64,000 nucleotides of DNA from Bacteroidia bacterium (GTDB taxonomy: Bacteria; Bacteroidota; Bacteroidia; J057), in the NCBI GenBank assembly GCA_041391665.1, contig JAWKNO010000002.1, positions 2,170,001-2,234,000 of the forward strand, in the 5' to 3' direction. The position numbers were made by a program, and so were the translations under genes. The notes beneath the pieces were generated by a model. The model was not told the origin of the DNA. It ran no database searches and saw only the letters and a list, made by a program, of their open reading frames with translations. Each line of letters begins with the position of its first letter. The first letter of the stretch is position 1. Shown one piece after another: positions 1-7,738 of this stretch.

Positions 1-578
1 CTTTTAGACCATTTTGAATACGATAAGCATACGATTTTGCATGGTTAATTCGGCGCTGATTTTCAACCGGATCGTTGGTAAATTCGGAGGATGTTTTGGG
101 CGTTTCTTGGGGAAACAACCAATCTGCCAAGAGTTTCCACGTCAATAAACTATATACCTGTGATTCAACCGTTGGAGAAGCCGGGCGATTATATTGAATT
201 GCTCTTTCAGAAACGGGATCTCCAGGGTTGAAGGGCTGGCTTGAACCTTTGCCATACTGTCCTCCACGAATTACTCGCATTTGCGGTTGAGGAGCGGGAG
301 ATGTTGCTCTAACCGGCTCCGCCCCCTCCAACTCCACCGCATCCAGCACCCGGTTGCCCGAAAAAGCATACGGGCTGTAAAAAGGATACTTAGCCGCCAA
401 CGGATCCACACTCAAAAACCGCCCCAGCCGGGCATCCTCGACGCGGTACTTGTAGGAAACGGCGTTGCCTGTGCCGTAGATTTCGGGGTCAGTTTCCCTT
501 CGACGGAACTCAGGGCATCACCTGCCCATTAAACCCAAACCGATACTCTCCCAAATTCAAAGAACGGCCAAATTGAAC
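1..578 (-). pseudogene. RHS-repeat core and C-terminal tip, frameshifted remnant, runs off the left edge
   Basis: Read on the minus strand this encodes the end of an RHS-repeat-associated core. One frame (578 down to 513) gives SLNLGEYRFGFNG and then stops. A second frame, open from 517 to the window edge, gives ETDPEIYGTGNAVSYKYR followed by DARLGRFLSVDPLAAKYP and SPYAFSGNRVLDAVE, the classic core ending. Between them the reading frame is lost, and no RHS repeats lie upstream. The roughly 120 residues after the core (starting near EGAEPVRATSP) are the variable tip, which in RHS/polymorphic toxin systems carries the toxin domain; that domain would lie outside the window. I read this as a displaced (orphan) RHS tip or a decayed RHS gene. 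The core identification is firm; toxin activity is not visible. Confidence 0.75.
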
Positions 579-589
579 TCACCCCCTGG

Positions 590-614
590 CCCCCGCTCTT
601 TGGAAGAGCGGGGG
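590..614. repeat. Perfect 11-bp inverted repeat (hairpin)
   Basis: CCCCCGCTCTT at 590-600 and AAGAGCGGGGG at 604-614 form a perfect 11-bp stem with a 3-nt loop, 12 bases beyond the boundary of the RHS remnant. Neither side has a T-run, so it does not look like an intrinsic terminator; a dispersed repeat or an element end is more likely. The rest of 615-875 shows no gene. Confidence 0.6.
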
Positions 615-875
615 AAAATGGCTGCGTTTTGCCCCGCGGGCGCTGGTTTTATGGGGAAATCAGACCGGCGCGGCTTGACTAAGGTAATACTTTTAAATAA
701 TTAATTGACACCGTTACGCGAGTATAATCTCCACCCCCACAGCTCCATCGGGTATAAAACGCCCGATGAGATCGGACAACATTTAAAGCAGAATTTTTAC
801 TTTAGACCTGGGGTGGTTTAGGGGAAGAGGACATTGGGAATCAATGGCCCAAAATCTTGGGGAAAAGATAAAAAC

Positions 876-1439
876 TCACTCCCCCAATACCCGCGCCATC
901 ATGTCGCGAAGATAGCTTGTATCGGGGGTATCCATTCCGATCTCTTTGGCGGCTTCGTCCCAATAACGCATGCGCAAGGATAACTTAAACCACTGACTGG
1001 CTTCAAAGGCTTCGGCTTCTGCCTCTGTCATGACTCCGCCCTGCATTTCAAGGGTCTTTTTGCTGGCTTCTGACAATTCTTCCAGATAACCGGGTTCGGT
1101 AAATGTGAGATATCGCTTGGCTGCCACATGCCCCTCCACCAATGCTGCTACTTTCTCTGAAAATCCGCGGGTGCGGAGAAATTCGGCCCCAATACGGTCA
1201 TGATCAGCTGCGCCATATTCGCCAAATGTTTCGGGAGAAAGTGACTTTGCATACAGGTGCCCGATGTCGTGGAGAAATGCCGCAATAATCACTTCCTCAT
1301 CATACCCCTCTTCTTCGGCAAGCTCGGCACTTTGTACCATGTGCTCCAGTTGGGTCACTTCTTCTCCGTAACTGTCATCTCCATATAGGTCAAACAAGGC
1401 AAATATTTCATCAACAACGGCTTGTGTTGTGGTATTCAT
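876..1439 (-). CDS. PhnZ-like HD-domain di-iron oxygenase (phosphonate-degradation HD protein)
   Basis: A 187-residue single HD-domain protein. It carries the pattern of the mixed-valence di-iron HD oxygenases typified by PhnZ, which cleaves 2-amino-1-hydroxyethylphosphonate to glycine and phosphate: Y24 with E27 in DDSYGEE, H33 in TQLEHM, H57-D58 and H61 in LHDIGH, H80, H104 and K108 in GHVAAK, and D161. The spacing follows PhnZ closely along the whole chain, and the length fits the family. No phnY hydroxylase or other phosphonate gene is adjacent, so the substrate is not established; TmpB-like trimethylated substrates or another HD reaction are possible. It appears to be a single-gene unit. 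The start ATG at 1439 is preceded by an AT-rich stretch. Confidence 0.75.
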   Translation of the reverse strand: MNTTTQAVVDEIFALFDLYGDDSYGEEVTQLEHMVQSAELAEEEGYDEEVIIAAFLHDIGHLYAKSLSPETFGEYGAADHDRIGAEFLRTRGFSEKVAALVEGHVAAKRYLTFTEPGYLEELSEASKKTLEMQGGVMTEAEAEAFEASQWFKLSLRMRYWDEAAKEIGMDTPDTSYLRDMMARVLGE

Positions 1440-1487
1440 ATTCTGTTTTTTTGACGTAAATGTAAGTGAATATTATTATTAGTATAT

Positions 1488-1546
1488 AAACTTCCTGTGA
1501 AGCATTTTGCCCATATTTGCATAAATTAATCATCAATCTACCTGTA
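1488..1546. repeat. Imperfect direct repeat, copy 1 of 2
   Basis: Begins AAACTTCCTGTGAAG and ends TACCTGTA. It aligns with 2095-2152 with one gap and about 46 of 58 positions identical, including an unbroken TAAATTAAT block. The two copies are in the same orientation and flank the small gene at 1642-1980. Confidence 0.6.
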
Positions 1547-1586
1547 GCGTTTTCACAAAAATTGGGATCATACCGGATATTTTCAG

Positions 1587-1629
1587 TGAGGTACTCCCCA
1601 ATTGTTGGACAGAATTGGGGACCACCTCA
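1587..1629. mobile_element. Long imperfect inverted repeat, possible insertion-element end remnant
   Basis: Arms TGAGGT-act-CCCCAATT (1587-1603) and AATTGGGG-acc-ACCTCA (1613-1629) pair with two mismatches around a 9-nt loop, GTTGGACAG. The look (GTTGGACAG between CCCCAATT arms) resembles insertion-sequence termini, but no transposase is present, so this is at most a scar. It ends 12 bases before the start codon of the next gene and could also act as an mRNA hairpin. Confidence 0.35.
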
Positions 1630-1641
1630 AATAAAATAGGA

Positions 1642-1980
1642 ATGATAAACTATAATGACAAAATATTCATACCTGTTGTTAATTCAGAAAATGGAGAAAC
1701 ATCAAGTGAAACGGTTTTTATTTACAAGCAAATCGGAAACATATTGACATCTGAATACTCAGGTGGTAAAATAATTAAGGGGCATTTGATTGGACTTGTT
1801 GGTGAAAATGGGGAAATTGAAATGCGATATCATCAAGTAAACCAAAACGGGGAACTTATGACAGGCATATGTACATCAAAACCTGAAATTCTTAAAAATG
1901 GAAAAATTCGGCTTCACGAAAGTTGGGAATGGACATCAGGTGATAAATCAAAAGGACAATCAATAATACAGGAACAATGA
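1642..1980 (+). CDS. Small protein of the family annotated 'n-acetylglutamate synthase' in Bacteroidetes; function unknown
   Basis: About 112 residues from ATG 1642 (MINYNDKIF); the frame can be extended to a TTG at 1615 inside the inverted repeat, which is less likely. Conserved blocks are NSENGETSSETVF, LTSEYSGGKIIKGHLIGLV, ELMTGICTSKPEI and HESWEWTSGDKSKG, typical of a short cytosolic family common as a stand-alone gene in Bacteroidota. The public name derives from weak annotation; there is no GNAT or kinase fold to support arginine synthesis. It is more AT-rich than its neighbours and sits between an inverted repeat and two imperfect direct repeats, suggesting local acquisition. No signal peptide or membrane segment. 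Confidence 0.65.
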   Translation: MINYNDKIFIPVVNSENGETSSETVFIYKQIGNILTSEYSGGKIIKGHLIGLVGENGEIEMRYHQVNQNGELMTGICTSKPEILKNGKIRLHESWEWTSGDKSKGQSIIQEQ

Positions 1981-2094
1981 GAATGCCAGCCGCTAACGGT
2001 CTCGTCCTAAAAAGTTGACAGTTGAAAGGGTATGTATGCTAGATTTCTTCGGTTTGGACCTGAACTACACGTCGGATATTGTTAAAAGAAAATG

Positions 2095-2152
2095 AAACTT
2101 CCGTGAAGAATTGTATCAAAATTCACGTAAATTAATTATCCATTTACCTGTA
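2095..2152. repeat. Imperfect direct repeat, copy 2 of 2
   Basis: Partner of 1488-1546, in the same orientation (AAACTTCCGTGAAG to TACCTGTA). It lies about 50 bases upstream of the olsF-like gene, so it could include that gene's promoter or leader. The stretch 1981-2094 before it holds no gene. Confidence 0.55.
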
Positions 2153-2204
2153 CCTAATACAGTAAATAGTCCTTTGCTTTCTGATAACACCCAATGTCAT
2201 TGCC

Positions 2205-3905
2205 ATGAATCAGGAACTGATTTCTAAAACCTCGTTCATTAAGGCCACAGGACTCGATAAACTCAAACTCGAACCCGTTGCCGGGCCCATGATGAAAATG
2301 ATCCGGCTGGATGAAATCAACAGGATTTATAGCGCCCTTCAGCAATATGAGGGCCGCGAGTTTCTCGACCAGTTGGTGCAACTGCTGGGAATCAAACTGG
2401 AAGTAGTAGGAAAAGGACTGGATAAAATCCCCAAAGAAGGGCCTTTTATCACCGTATCCAATCACCCTTTCGGTATGCTCGACGCCATTCTCCTGCTACA
2501 GGTTATCTCTGCCCGTCGACCCGACTACAAGGTCATGGCTGATTTTTTAATCCAGCAGATTGACAGAATGCAGGAGTACGCTGTGACAGATGTGAAAAAT
2601 GTTTGGCAACACCTCCACGAAGGCCATCCTATCGGCATTTTCCCCGCCGGAGAAGTTTCGACCTACCGCTTTGACGAAAGAAGAATTGCCGACCGCGAAT
2701 GGCAAAAAGCTGTAGTAAAACTCATCCAAAAAGCTAAAGTCCCGGTGGTACCGGTCTATTTTCAAGGAACCAACAGTCCCCTCTTCCACCTGATGGGTTT
2801 GGTTCATCCTTCTCTGCGCACAGTGGCCGGGCCTGCTGAGTTTATCCGCAAAAAGGACTCCACCGTTAAGATGAATATCGGCAAACCTATTTTACCCAAA
2901 GAACTGGGGCAAATAGATGATGTCCAACGGTTTGGCCGATATCTCCGGGCGAGAACCTATTCACTAAAACCAGGAATAGATGTAAAGCCTTTTTTTGAAA
3001 GTCAGCCTATCCCTCCGAGCTTCCAGCCTATTGCAGAAGAAATTGCGCCAGACTTGATCCAAACAGAAATCTGCCAGCTAAGGGAAACGCATTTGCTGTT
3101 TACCCAAAATGATATGGAGGTATTTTGCTGTCAGTCGGATCAGATTCCTCACCTCCTGCGCGAACTTGGCCGACTCAGGGAATATACTTTCCGTATGGTG
3201 GGAGAAGGGACAGGAAAACCGCTCGACATTGACGAATACGACCTTTACTACCGGCATTTGTTTGTCTGGGATCGCAAAAATGAAAAAATTGTCGGCGCCT
3301 ACCGACTGGGAATGGGACCTGAAATTATGGCCCATTATGGAAGGAAAGGGTTTTATCTCCAAAGTTTGTTTAAAATAAAAACGGCCTTCAATCCCTATTT
3401 GGTACAAGCGATCGAATTGGGAAGGTCTTTCGTTTTACCGGAATATCAAAGACAGCGATTGCCACTGTTCCTCCTTTGGAAGGGTATTTCTCAGGTGATT
3501 TCGGAAAATCCAGGGATTCGCTACCTCATTGGCCCGGTCAGTATTTCCAATCAATATTCCCTGCTTTCCCGTTCATTTATGGTGGCTTTTATAAAAAAAT
3601 ACCACTTTGACGAACAGCTCGCCGAATGGGTAAAACCAAGGAAAAAATTCCGCCCCAAAAAGGAAAAATCAGATATTATTAACCTGATTGATGGTGCGAC
3701 CGATGATCTCAAACTCGCAGACAAAGTCATCGAAGACATGGAACCCCATCACCTGAAATTGCCCGTACTACTCAAAAAGTATATCAAACAAAACGCTAAA
3801 ATCATCAGCTTCAATGTTGATCCACATTTCAACCAATGCCTCGATGGTTTTATTTTCCTGGATCTGACAAAGCTGCCCGATACTACGCTGGAAAATTATT
3901 TCTAA
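2205..3905 (+). CDS. OlsF-like bifunctional acyltransferase (lyso-lipid O-acyltransferase fused to GNAT-type N-acyltransferase)
   Basis: A 566-residue two-domain protein. The N-terminal half is a PlsC/OlsA-type acyltransferase: NHPFGMLD (H87 and D93 as the catalytic H/D pair) and FPAGEVS at 146-152. The C-terminal half from about residue 290 is an OlsB/hemolysin-type GNAT acyltransferase with KIVGAYRLGMG. This order and length match OlsF of Serratia and Flavobacterium, which makes ornithine lipids in one polypeptide, N-acylating the amino acid and then O-acylating the product; the related Bacteroides enzymes make glycine lipids. It acts at the cytoplasmic membrane face with acyl-ACP. The head group (ornithine, glycine or another amine) cannot be read from sequence. 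It stands alone, with a possible weak terminator after it. Confidence 0.8.
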   Translation: MNQELISKTSFIKATGLDKLKLEPVAGPMMKMIRLDEINRIYSALQQYEGREFLDQLVQLLGIKLEVVGKGLDKIPKEGPFITVSNHPFGMLDAILLLQVISARRPDYKVMADFLIQQIDRMQEYAVTDVKNVWQHLHEGHPIGIFPAGEVSTYRFDERRIADREWQKAVVKLIQKAKVPVVPVYFQGTNSPLFHLMGLVHPSLRTVAGPAEFIRKKDSTVKMNIGKPILPKELGQIDDVQRFGRYLRARTYSLKPGIDVKPFFESQPIPPSFQPIAEEIAPDLIQTEICQLRETHLLFTQNDMEVFCCQSDQIPHLLRELGRLREYTFRMVGEGTGKPLDIDEYDLYYRHLFVWDRKNEKIVGAYRLGMGPEIMAHYGRKGFYLQSLFKIKTAFNPYLVQAIELGRSFVLPEYQRQRLPLFLLWKGISQVISENPGIRYLIGPVSISNQYSLLSRSFMVAFIKKYHFDEQLAEWVKPRKKFRPKKEKSDIINLIDGATDDLKLADKVIEDMEPHHLKLPVLLKKYIKQNAKIISFNVDPHFNQCLDGFIFLDLTKLPDTTLENYF

Positions 3906-3928
3906 GCGGATCCCATTCTCCCCAAAAG

Positions 3929-3959
3929 CAAAAATCATCCCTTACAGAGACGATTTTTG
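3929..3959. terminator. Weak candidate terminator after the OlsF-like gene
   Basis: CAAAAATC (3929-3936) and GATTTTTG (3952-3959) pair over a 15-nt loop, and TTTGTG follows. The stem is AT-rich, so the call is tentative. Confidence 0.35.
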
Positions 3960-4065
3960 TTTGTGACTAATCAAAAGCTTTATTACAAAAACAGAGTTAC
4001 TACGAATGTAAATTTTGCCCACGTGAATGCTGTGCAGAGGTAAACAACTAGCCTGGGTCTTGAAA

Positions 4066-4097
4066 AGATTCCGGGATCGGCCAGCGATCCCGGATCT
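4066..4097. repeat. Intergenic inverted repeat
   Basis: AGAT-t-CCGGGATCG and CGATCCCGGATCT form a strong 13-bp stem with one bulged base. No T-run follows. The gene-free stretch 3906-4292 otherwise holds only the two terminator candidates. Confidence 0.5.
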
Positions 4098-4230
4098 GTT
4101 TGCTTAGACCTTGAAACATCTCAGCCAAGCTTGAAAGATTACCCGTTGCAAATATCGGCAGGTTATCTTCCCCCCGTGGGAACTCTGCGATAAATAATTG
4201 TTAAGCTTCTGTTAACCCCCAGAAACAAAA

Positions 4231-4258
4231 CAGGGTGGCCATATTTCGGACCACCCTG
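4231..4258 (-). terminator. Intrinsic terminator of the repeat-protein gene
   Basis: On the minus strand CAGGGTGG-tCC pairs with GG-CCACCCTG and is followed by TTTTGTTTCT (complement of 4221-4230). It lies 35 bases past the stop codon at 4293. Confidence 0.75.
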
Positions 4259-4292
4259 CGTGAGAATATATAATGGTTTGGCTAAATCAGAA

Positions 4293-6203
4293 CTAATGAA
4301 GGATCATTAGTTTTTTGGAATCCAGTAACAATCCGGCCATGTAAAAATTCATCACATAAATCCCAGACAACATCTTCGTCGTGTTAAATGGCAGGGTGTT
4401 TTCTCCCGGATTCAGTACAACATCTCCAAATGCTACTATTTTTCCCTGTGAGTTGACCAGATCCCATCTGACTTTTCCTACATAAGGCATAAACACTTTG
4501 ATAGAAGTCTGACCATCCGCCGGATTTGGGAAGAAATTGCTCATATAAATCACCTTCGGCAACGCTACCGGTGGTTTGGGTGCTACCGTAGAATCGCACT
4601 TGGTCGATATCACCGGAGAAAACTTAACACATCCAAATATCCCCGGATCAGAAACCTGCAGAATCACAGAATCATTGGAAGCATAGGTTCCGTAGGTGTA
4701 TGTCCCCGGTACAAGCCCAGTCAGCATCGGCGTCCCTTTGTTGTCGCTGATAATATAGCTGCTTTGAGATCCCGAGATGGTTACCTTTATCTGGAAGGTA
4801 GAATCGGTATTGCAAACCGCAGATATACTGTCAAACTTCACATCACATACCGGAACCGGCGTACAGTCTGCGGTTACAGGTCCGTTGAAGAATGAACAAC
4901 CTGAGCCGAAGTTCAAATCTGTTACCGTAACATACACATCGGTACTGTTGTAATATGGACCGAGATTATAAGTTCCTGCAGAAAGTCCTACAGTGGGTGG
5001 ATTTCCCTGATCATCTTCCAGCTGGTAGTTTGAACCTGAGCCACCAATTTTCACTACGACTTCAAAGGTCGAATCGGTAACACAGAGTGAATATATGGTA
5101 TCAAAGGTTACATCACATACCGGTGGTGCACAGTTGGCGGTAAATGGCCCGGCATTATCGTTACAGCCTGCAATATTGGCGTCATTCACAAATATGCTGA
5201 CAAAATCACCACTGTTGTAACTTCCATACATATAGGTTCCGGCAATCAGGCCTGTAGCCGGAGGCGTGCCTTTATCGTCAGAGATACTAAACGCTGATCC
5301 GGTTCCGCTAAATGTAACTACCACTTCAAATGTTGAATCGGTAACGCAGTTCGTAACTACGGAGTCAATGACCACATCACAAGCCGGAGGCGGTGTGCAA
5401 TCAGCAGTTACCGGAGCGGCTGTGTCGGCACAGGCGACCAGATTCAGGTCTGCGGCATATATCGTTACACTTGTATTATTGGCATAGCTGCCGAAGGCGT
5501 AAGTTCCTGCGCTCAGCCCGGTCAGTGGCGTGGTACCCTGGTCATCGGAGATCGAAAGATTCGATCCGGAACCCGAAAGTGTTACCACTACTTCAAAGGT
5601 CGAGTCAGACAGACAGTTCGTAGCGACGGTGTCGAGCGCCACATCACAAGCCGGAGGCGGTGTGCAATCTGCAGTTACCGGAGCGGCTGTGTCTGCACAG
5701 GCGACCAGATTCAGGTCTGCGGCATATATCGTTACACTTGTATTATTGGCATAGCTGCCGAAGGCGTAAGTTCCTGCGCTCAGCCCGGTCAGTGGCGTGG
5801 TACCCTGGTCATCGGAGATCGAAAGATTCGATCCGAAACCCGAAAGTGTTACCACTACTTCAAAGGTCGAGTCAGACAGACAGTTCGTAGCGACGGTGTC
5901 GATCGCCACATCACAAGCCGGAGGCGGTGTGCAATCTGCAGTTACCGGAGCAGCTGTGTCTGCACAGGCGACCAGATTCAGGTCTGCGGCATATATCGTT
6001 ACACTTGTATTATTGGCATAGCTGCCGAAGGCGTAAGTTCCTGCGCTCAGCCCGGTCAGTGGCGTGGTGCCCTGGTCGTCGGAGATCGAAAGATTCGATC
6101 CGGAACCCGAAAGCGTTACCACTACTTCAAAGGTCGAGTCAGACAGACAGTTCGTAGCGACGGTGTCGATCGCCACATCACAAGCCGGAGGCGGGGGGTA
6201 CAA
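4293..6203 (-). CDS. Tandem-repeat T9SS cargo protein, C-terminal part (downstream of a frameshift)
   Basis: The open frame (636 residues) has no credible start of its own: its first codon is a TTG inside the repeat linker PPPPACDV, so it is the continuation of the gene beginning at 7366. It holds three copies of the nearly identical ~89-residue module (CDVAIDTVATNC, DSTFEVVVTLSG, SISDDQGT, GLSAGTYAFGSY), then three diverged modules starting CDVVIDSVV, CDVTFDTIY and CDVKFDSIS. It ends with a type A T9SS sorting tail: FFPNPADGQTSIKVF, the lysine/arginine-bearing beta strands and SGIYVMNFYMAG, finishing DSKKLMILH. The intact protein would be about 1,025 residues, secreted and attached to the cell surface. 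The modules look Ig-like, with paired cysteines. A terminator follows. Confidence 0.8.
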   Translation of the reverse strand: MYPPPPACDVAIDTVATNCLSDSTFEVVVTLSGSGSNLSISDDQGTTPLTGLSAGTYAFGSYANNTSVTIYAADLNLVACADTAAPVTADCTPPPACDVAIDTVATNCLSDSTFEVVVTLSGFGSNLSISDDQGTTPLTGLSAGTYAFGSYANNTSVTIYAADLNLVACADTAAPVTADCTPPPACDVALDTVATNCLSDSTFEVVVTLSGSGSNLSISDDQGTTPLTGLSAGTYAFGSYANNTSVTIYAADLNLVACADTAAPVTADCTPPPACDVVIDSVVTNCVTDSTFEVVVTFSGTGSAFSISDDKGTPPATGLIAGTYMYGSYNSGDFVSIFVNDANIAGCNDNAGPFTANCAPPVCDVTFDTIYSLCVTDSTFEVVVKIGGSGSNYQLEDDQGNPPTVGLSAGTYNLGPYYNSTDVYVTVTDLNFGSGCSFFNGPVTADCTPVPVCDVKFDSISAVCNTDSTFQIKVTISGSQSSYIISDNKGTPMLTGLVPGTYTYGTYASNDSVILQVSDPGIFGCVKFSPVISTKCDSTVAPKPPVALPKVIYMSNFFPNPADGQTSIKVFMPYVGKVRWDLVNSQGKIVAFGDVVLNPGENTLPFNTTKMLSGIYVMNFYMAGLLLDSKKLMILH

Positions 6204-6718
6204 TCTGCAGTTACCGGAGCAGCTGTGTCTGCACAGGCGACCAGATTCAGGTCTGCGGCATATATCGTTACACTTGTATTATTGGCATAGCTGCCGAAGG
6301 CGTAAGTTCCTGCGCTCAGCCCGGTCAGTGGCGTGGTGCCCTGGTCGTCGGAGATCGAAAGATTCGATCCGGAACCCGAAAGCGTTACCACTACTTCAAA
6401 GGTCGAGTCAGACAGACAGTTCGTAGCGACGGTGTCGATCGCCACATCACAAGCCGGAGGCGGTGTGCAATCTGCAGTTACCGGAGCGGCTGTGTCGGCA
6501 CAGGCGACCAGATTCAGGTCTGTGGCATATATTGTTACACTTGTATTATTGGCATAGCTGCCGAAGGTGTAAGTTCCTGCGCTCAGCCCGGTCAGTGGCG
6601 TGGTGCCCTGGTCGTCGGAGATCGAAAGATTCGATCCGGAACCCGAAAGTGTTACCACTACTTCAAAGGTCGAGTCAGACAGACAGTTCGTAGCGACGGT
6701 GTCGATGGCTACATCACA
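5382..6718 (-). repeat. Five tandem, nearly identical 267-bp repeats with an internal frameshift
   Basis: Units begin (minus strand, at the Cys codon of CDV) at 6718, 6451, 6182, 5915 and 5648, and the next, diverged unit begins at 5381. Spacing is 267 except 269 between 6451 and 6182: the copy near 6190-6205 reads GGCGGGGGGTACAATC where the others read GGCGGTGTGCAATC, a net gain of two bases. Identity between the five copies is so high that recent duplication or gene conversion is likely. Confidence 0.9.
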
Positions 6719-7366
6719 GACAGGCACAGAACATCCCAAATTTGCATTGACGTCTCCATGACCGGTATAACTTCCCCCGAAGAAAAACCATCCGGAAATC
6801 CCGTAGTTTCCATTTTTAGAGTTGGCGGCAACGCCGATCTGAAAACCGTAGGTGTAATCCGTTGGCATATGGGTAAGATTGAGTGTATCACCGGCATAGA
6901 AAGTACCCGGCACACCGGTAAGGCGACTACGCGTACTGTCCATTTCATAAAACACCCAGTTAAATTTATTGGCATGTGCGACAGAGGCAGGCGCCAGTTC
7001 AATCTTGATTTTTCGCTGAAGCGCTTTCCACTCCGCGAACGTACGGCGATTTTCAAGCCAGATATCGACATCCCACTGCAGATTGGGTAAGGAGTCATTG
7101 AAGACCCTGCCAATGATATTGGCGGTACTGTCGCTGTAGAAGACGATTGTCCCCCCCAACGAGTCGAAGACAAATCGTTCATGCGGAGAACCGGGAAGAT
7201 TCGCCAGGTAGAGGGAATGTCCTCCCACCGGTTGATATTCCGTAATCACGCACACCGAATCAATAAAAGGCTGACTCTGCACAGGATTTGTCCCAATCAA
7301 CAACCCCGTCAGAACCAACAAAAAGAGCTTTCCAAATTCCTGTTTGAATCGTGTAAATATTCTCAT
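6122..7366 (-). CDS. Tandem-repeat T9SS cargo protein, N-terminal part (ends at a frameshift)
   Basis: Start ATG at 7366, giving a signal peptide (MRIFTRFKQEF, hydrophobic LFLLVLTGLLIG, cleavage near PVQSQ). An upstream in-frame ATG at 7408 would precede the signal and is unlikely. A ~215-residue N-terminal domain follows, with WDVDIWLENRRTFAEWKAL and GNYGISGWFFFGG, recurrent in secreted Bacteroidota proteins but without an assigned function. Then come two of the 89-residue modules. The frame is lost at about 6197 in a run of six C (minus strand) and the translation ends in nonsense (RLRLVMWRSTPSL). Joined with 4293-6203 it restores one continuous protein. The break is either an assembly/sequencing error in a repeat or a real inactivating or phase-varying change. 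Confidence 0.8.
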   Translation of the reverse strand: MRIFTRFKQEFGKLFLLVLTGLLIGTNPVQSQPFIDSVCVITEYQPVGGHSLYLANLPGSPHERFVFDSLGGTIVFYSDSTANIIGRVFNDSLPNLQWDVDIWLENRRTFAEWKALQRKIKIELAPASVAHANKFNWVFYEMDSTRSRLTGVPGTFYAGDTLNLTHMPTDYTYGFQIGVAANSKNGNYGISGWFFFGGSYTGHGDVNANLGCSVPVCDVAIDTVATNCLSDSTFEVVVTLSGSGSNLSISDDQGTTPLTGLSAGTYTFGSYANNTSVTIYATDLNLVACADTAAPVTADCTPPPACDVAIDTVATNCLSDSTFEVVVTLSGSGSNLSISDDQGTTPLTGLSAGTYAFGSYANNTSVTIYAADLNLVACADTAAPVTADCTPRLRLVMWRSTPSLRTVCLTRPLK

Positions 7367-7738
7367 AACCAAACCATTAACAATGCCAACCAAAGCCCTT
7401 AGGCTCAATGTTAAAAAAGTAAATCCAGATGTAAGTTGGGTGTGGGGAGGAAAATGCCGGCAGAAATGCTGCCTGAAATCAAGATAAAGTTACAAAAATC
7501 ATGCTAAATCTTACATGGCTTCACATTTCATTTCACATGTTCGCAATTTATCTTGTGGCGATTTTCTAAGCACCTAACAAATAAGGATTTAACCTGAAGA
7601 TTATTCCAAAAAAAGTGCCTGATAAGAGAAATCAGACGTATCATTCGCGAAAAGGGACAGTTTATCGCCAAATATCAACCGTTTGCGCAAAAGCACCGGT
7701 AGGAAAAAAGATATGAAGGAATTGAAAAAATCTTACAC
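7367..7738. other. Intergenic region, no gene seen
   Basis: It separates the repeat protein from the polysaccharide region. It has a short GGCAG-aaatg-CTGCC hairpin near 7462. I see no clear promoter box and no RNA gene. Confidence 0.5.

Noticed and set aside
1642..1980. Taking the small protein as a true N-acetylglutamate synthase of arginine synthesis
   Set aside because: At 112 residues it has neither the acetyltransferase nor the amino-acid-kinase fold; the common database name is not supported by sequence features.
1987..1998. CAGCCGCTAACG resembling an integron attC or cassette boundary
   Set aside because: Only one half-site is seen; no paired core site, no integrase and no array, so it is not called.
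5266..6693. A ladder of 73-76 residue open frames on the plus strand across the repeat region
   Set aside because: They recur every 267 bases because they are antisense shadows of the tandem repeats of the minus-strand T9SS gene; they have no independent signals.
5382..6718. Regularly spaced repeats suggesting CRISPR or a satellite
   Set aside because: The whole 267-bp period is coding and conserved, with no short repeat/spacer structure and no cas genes.
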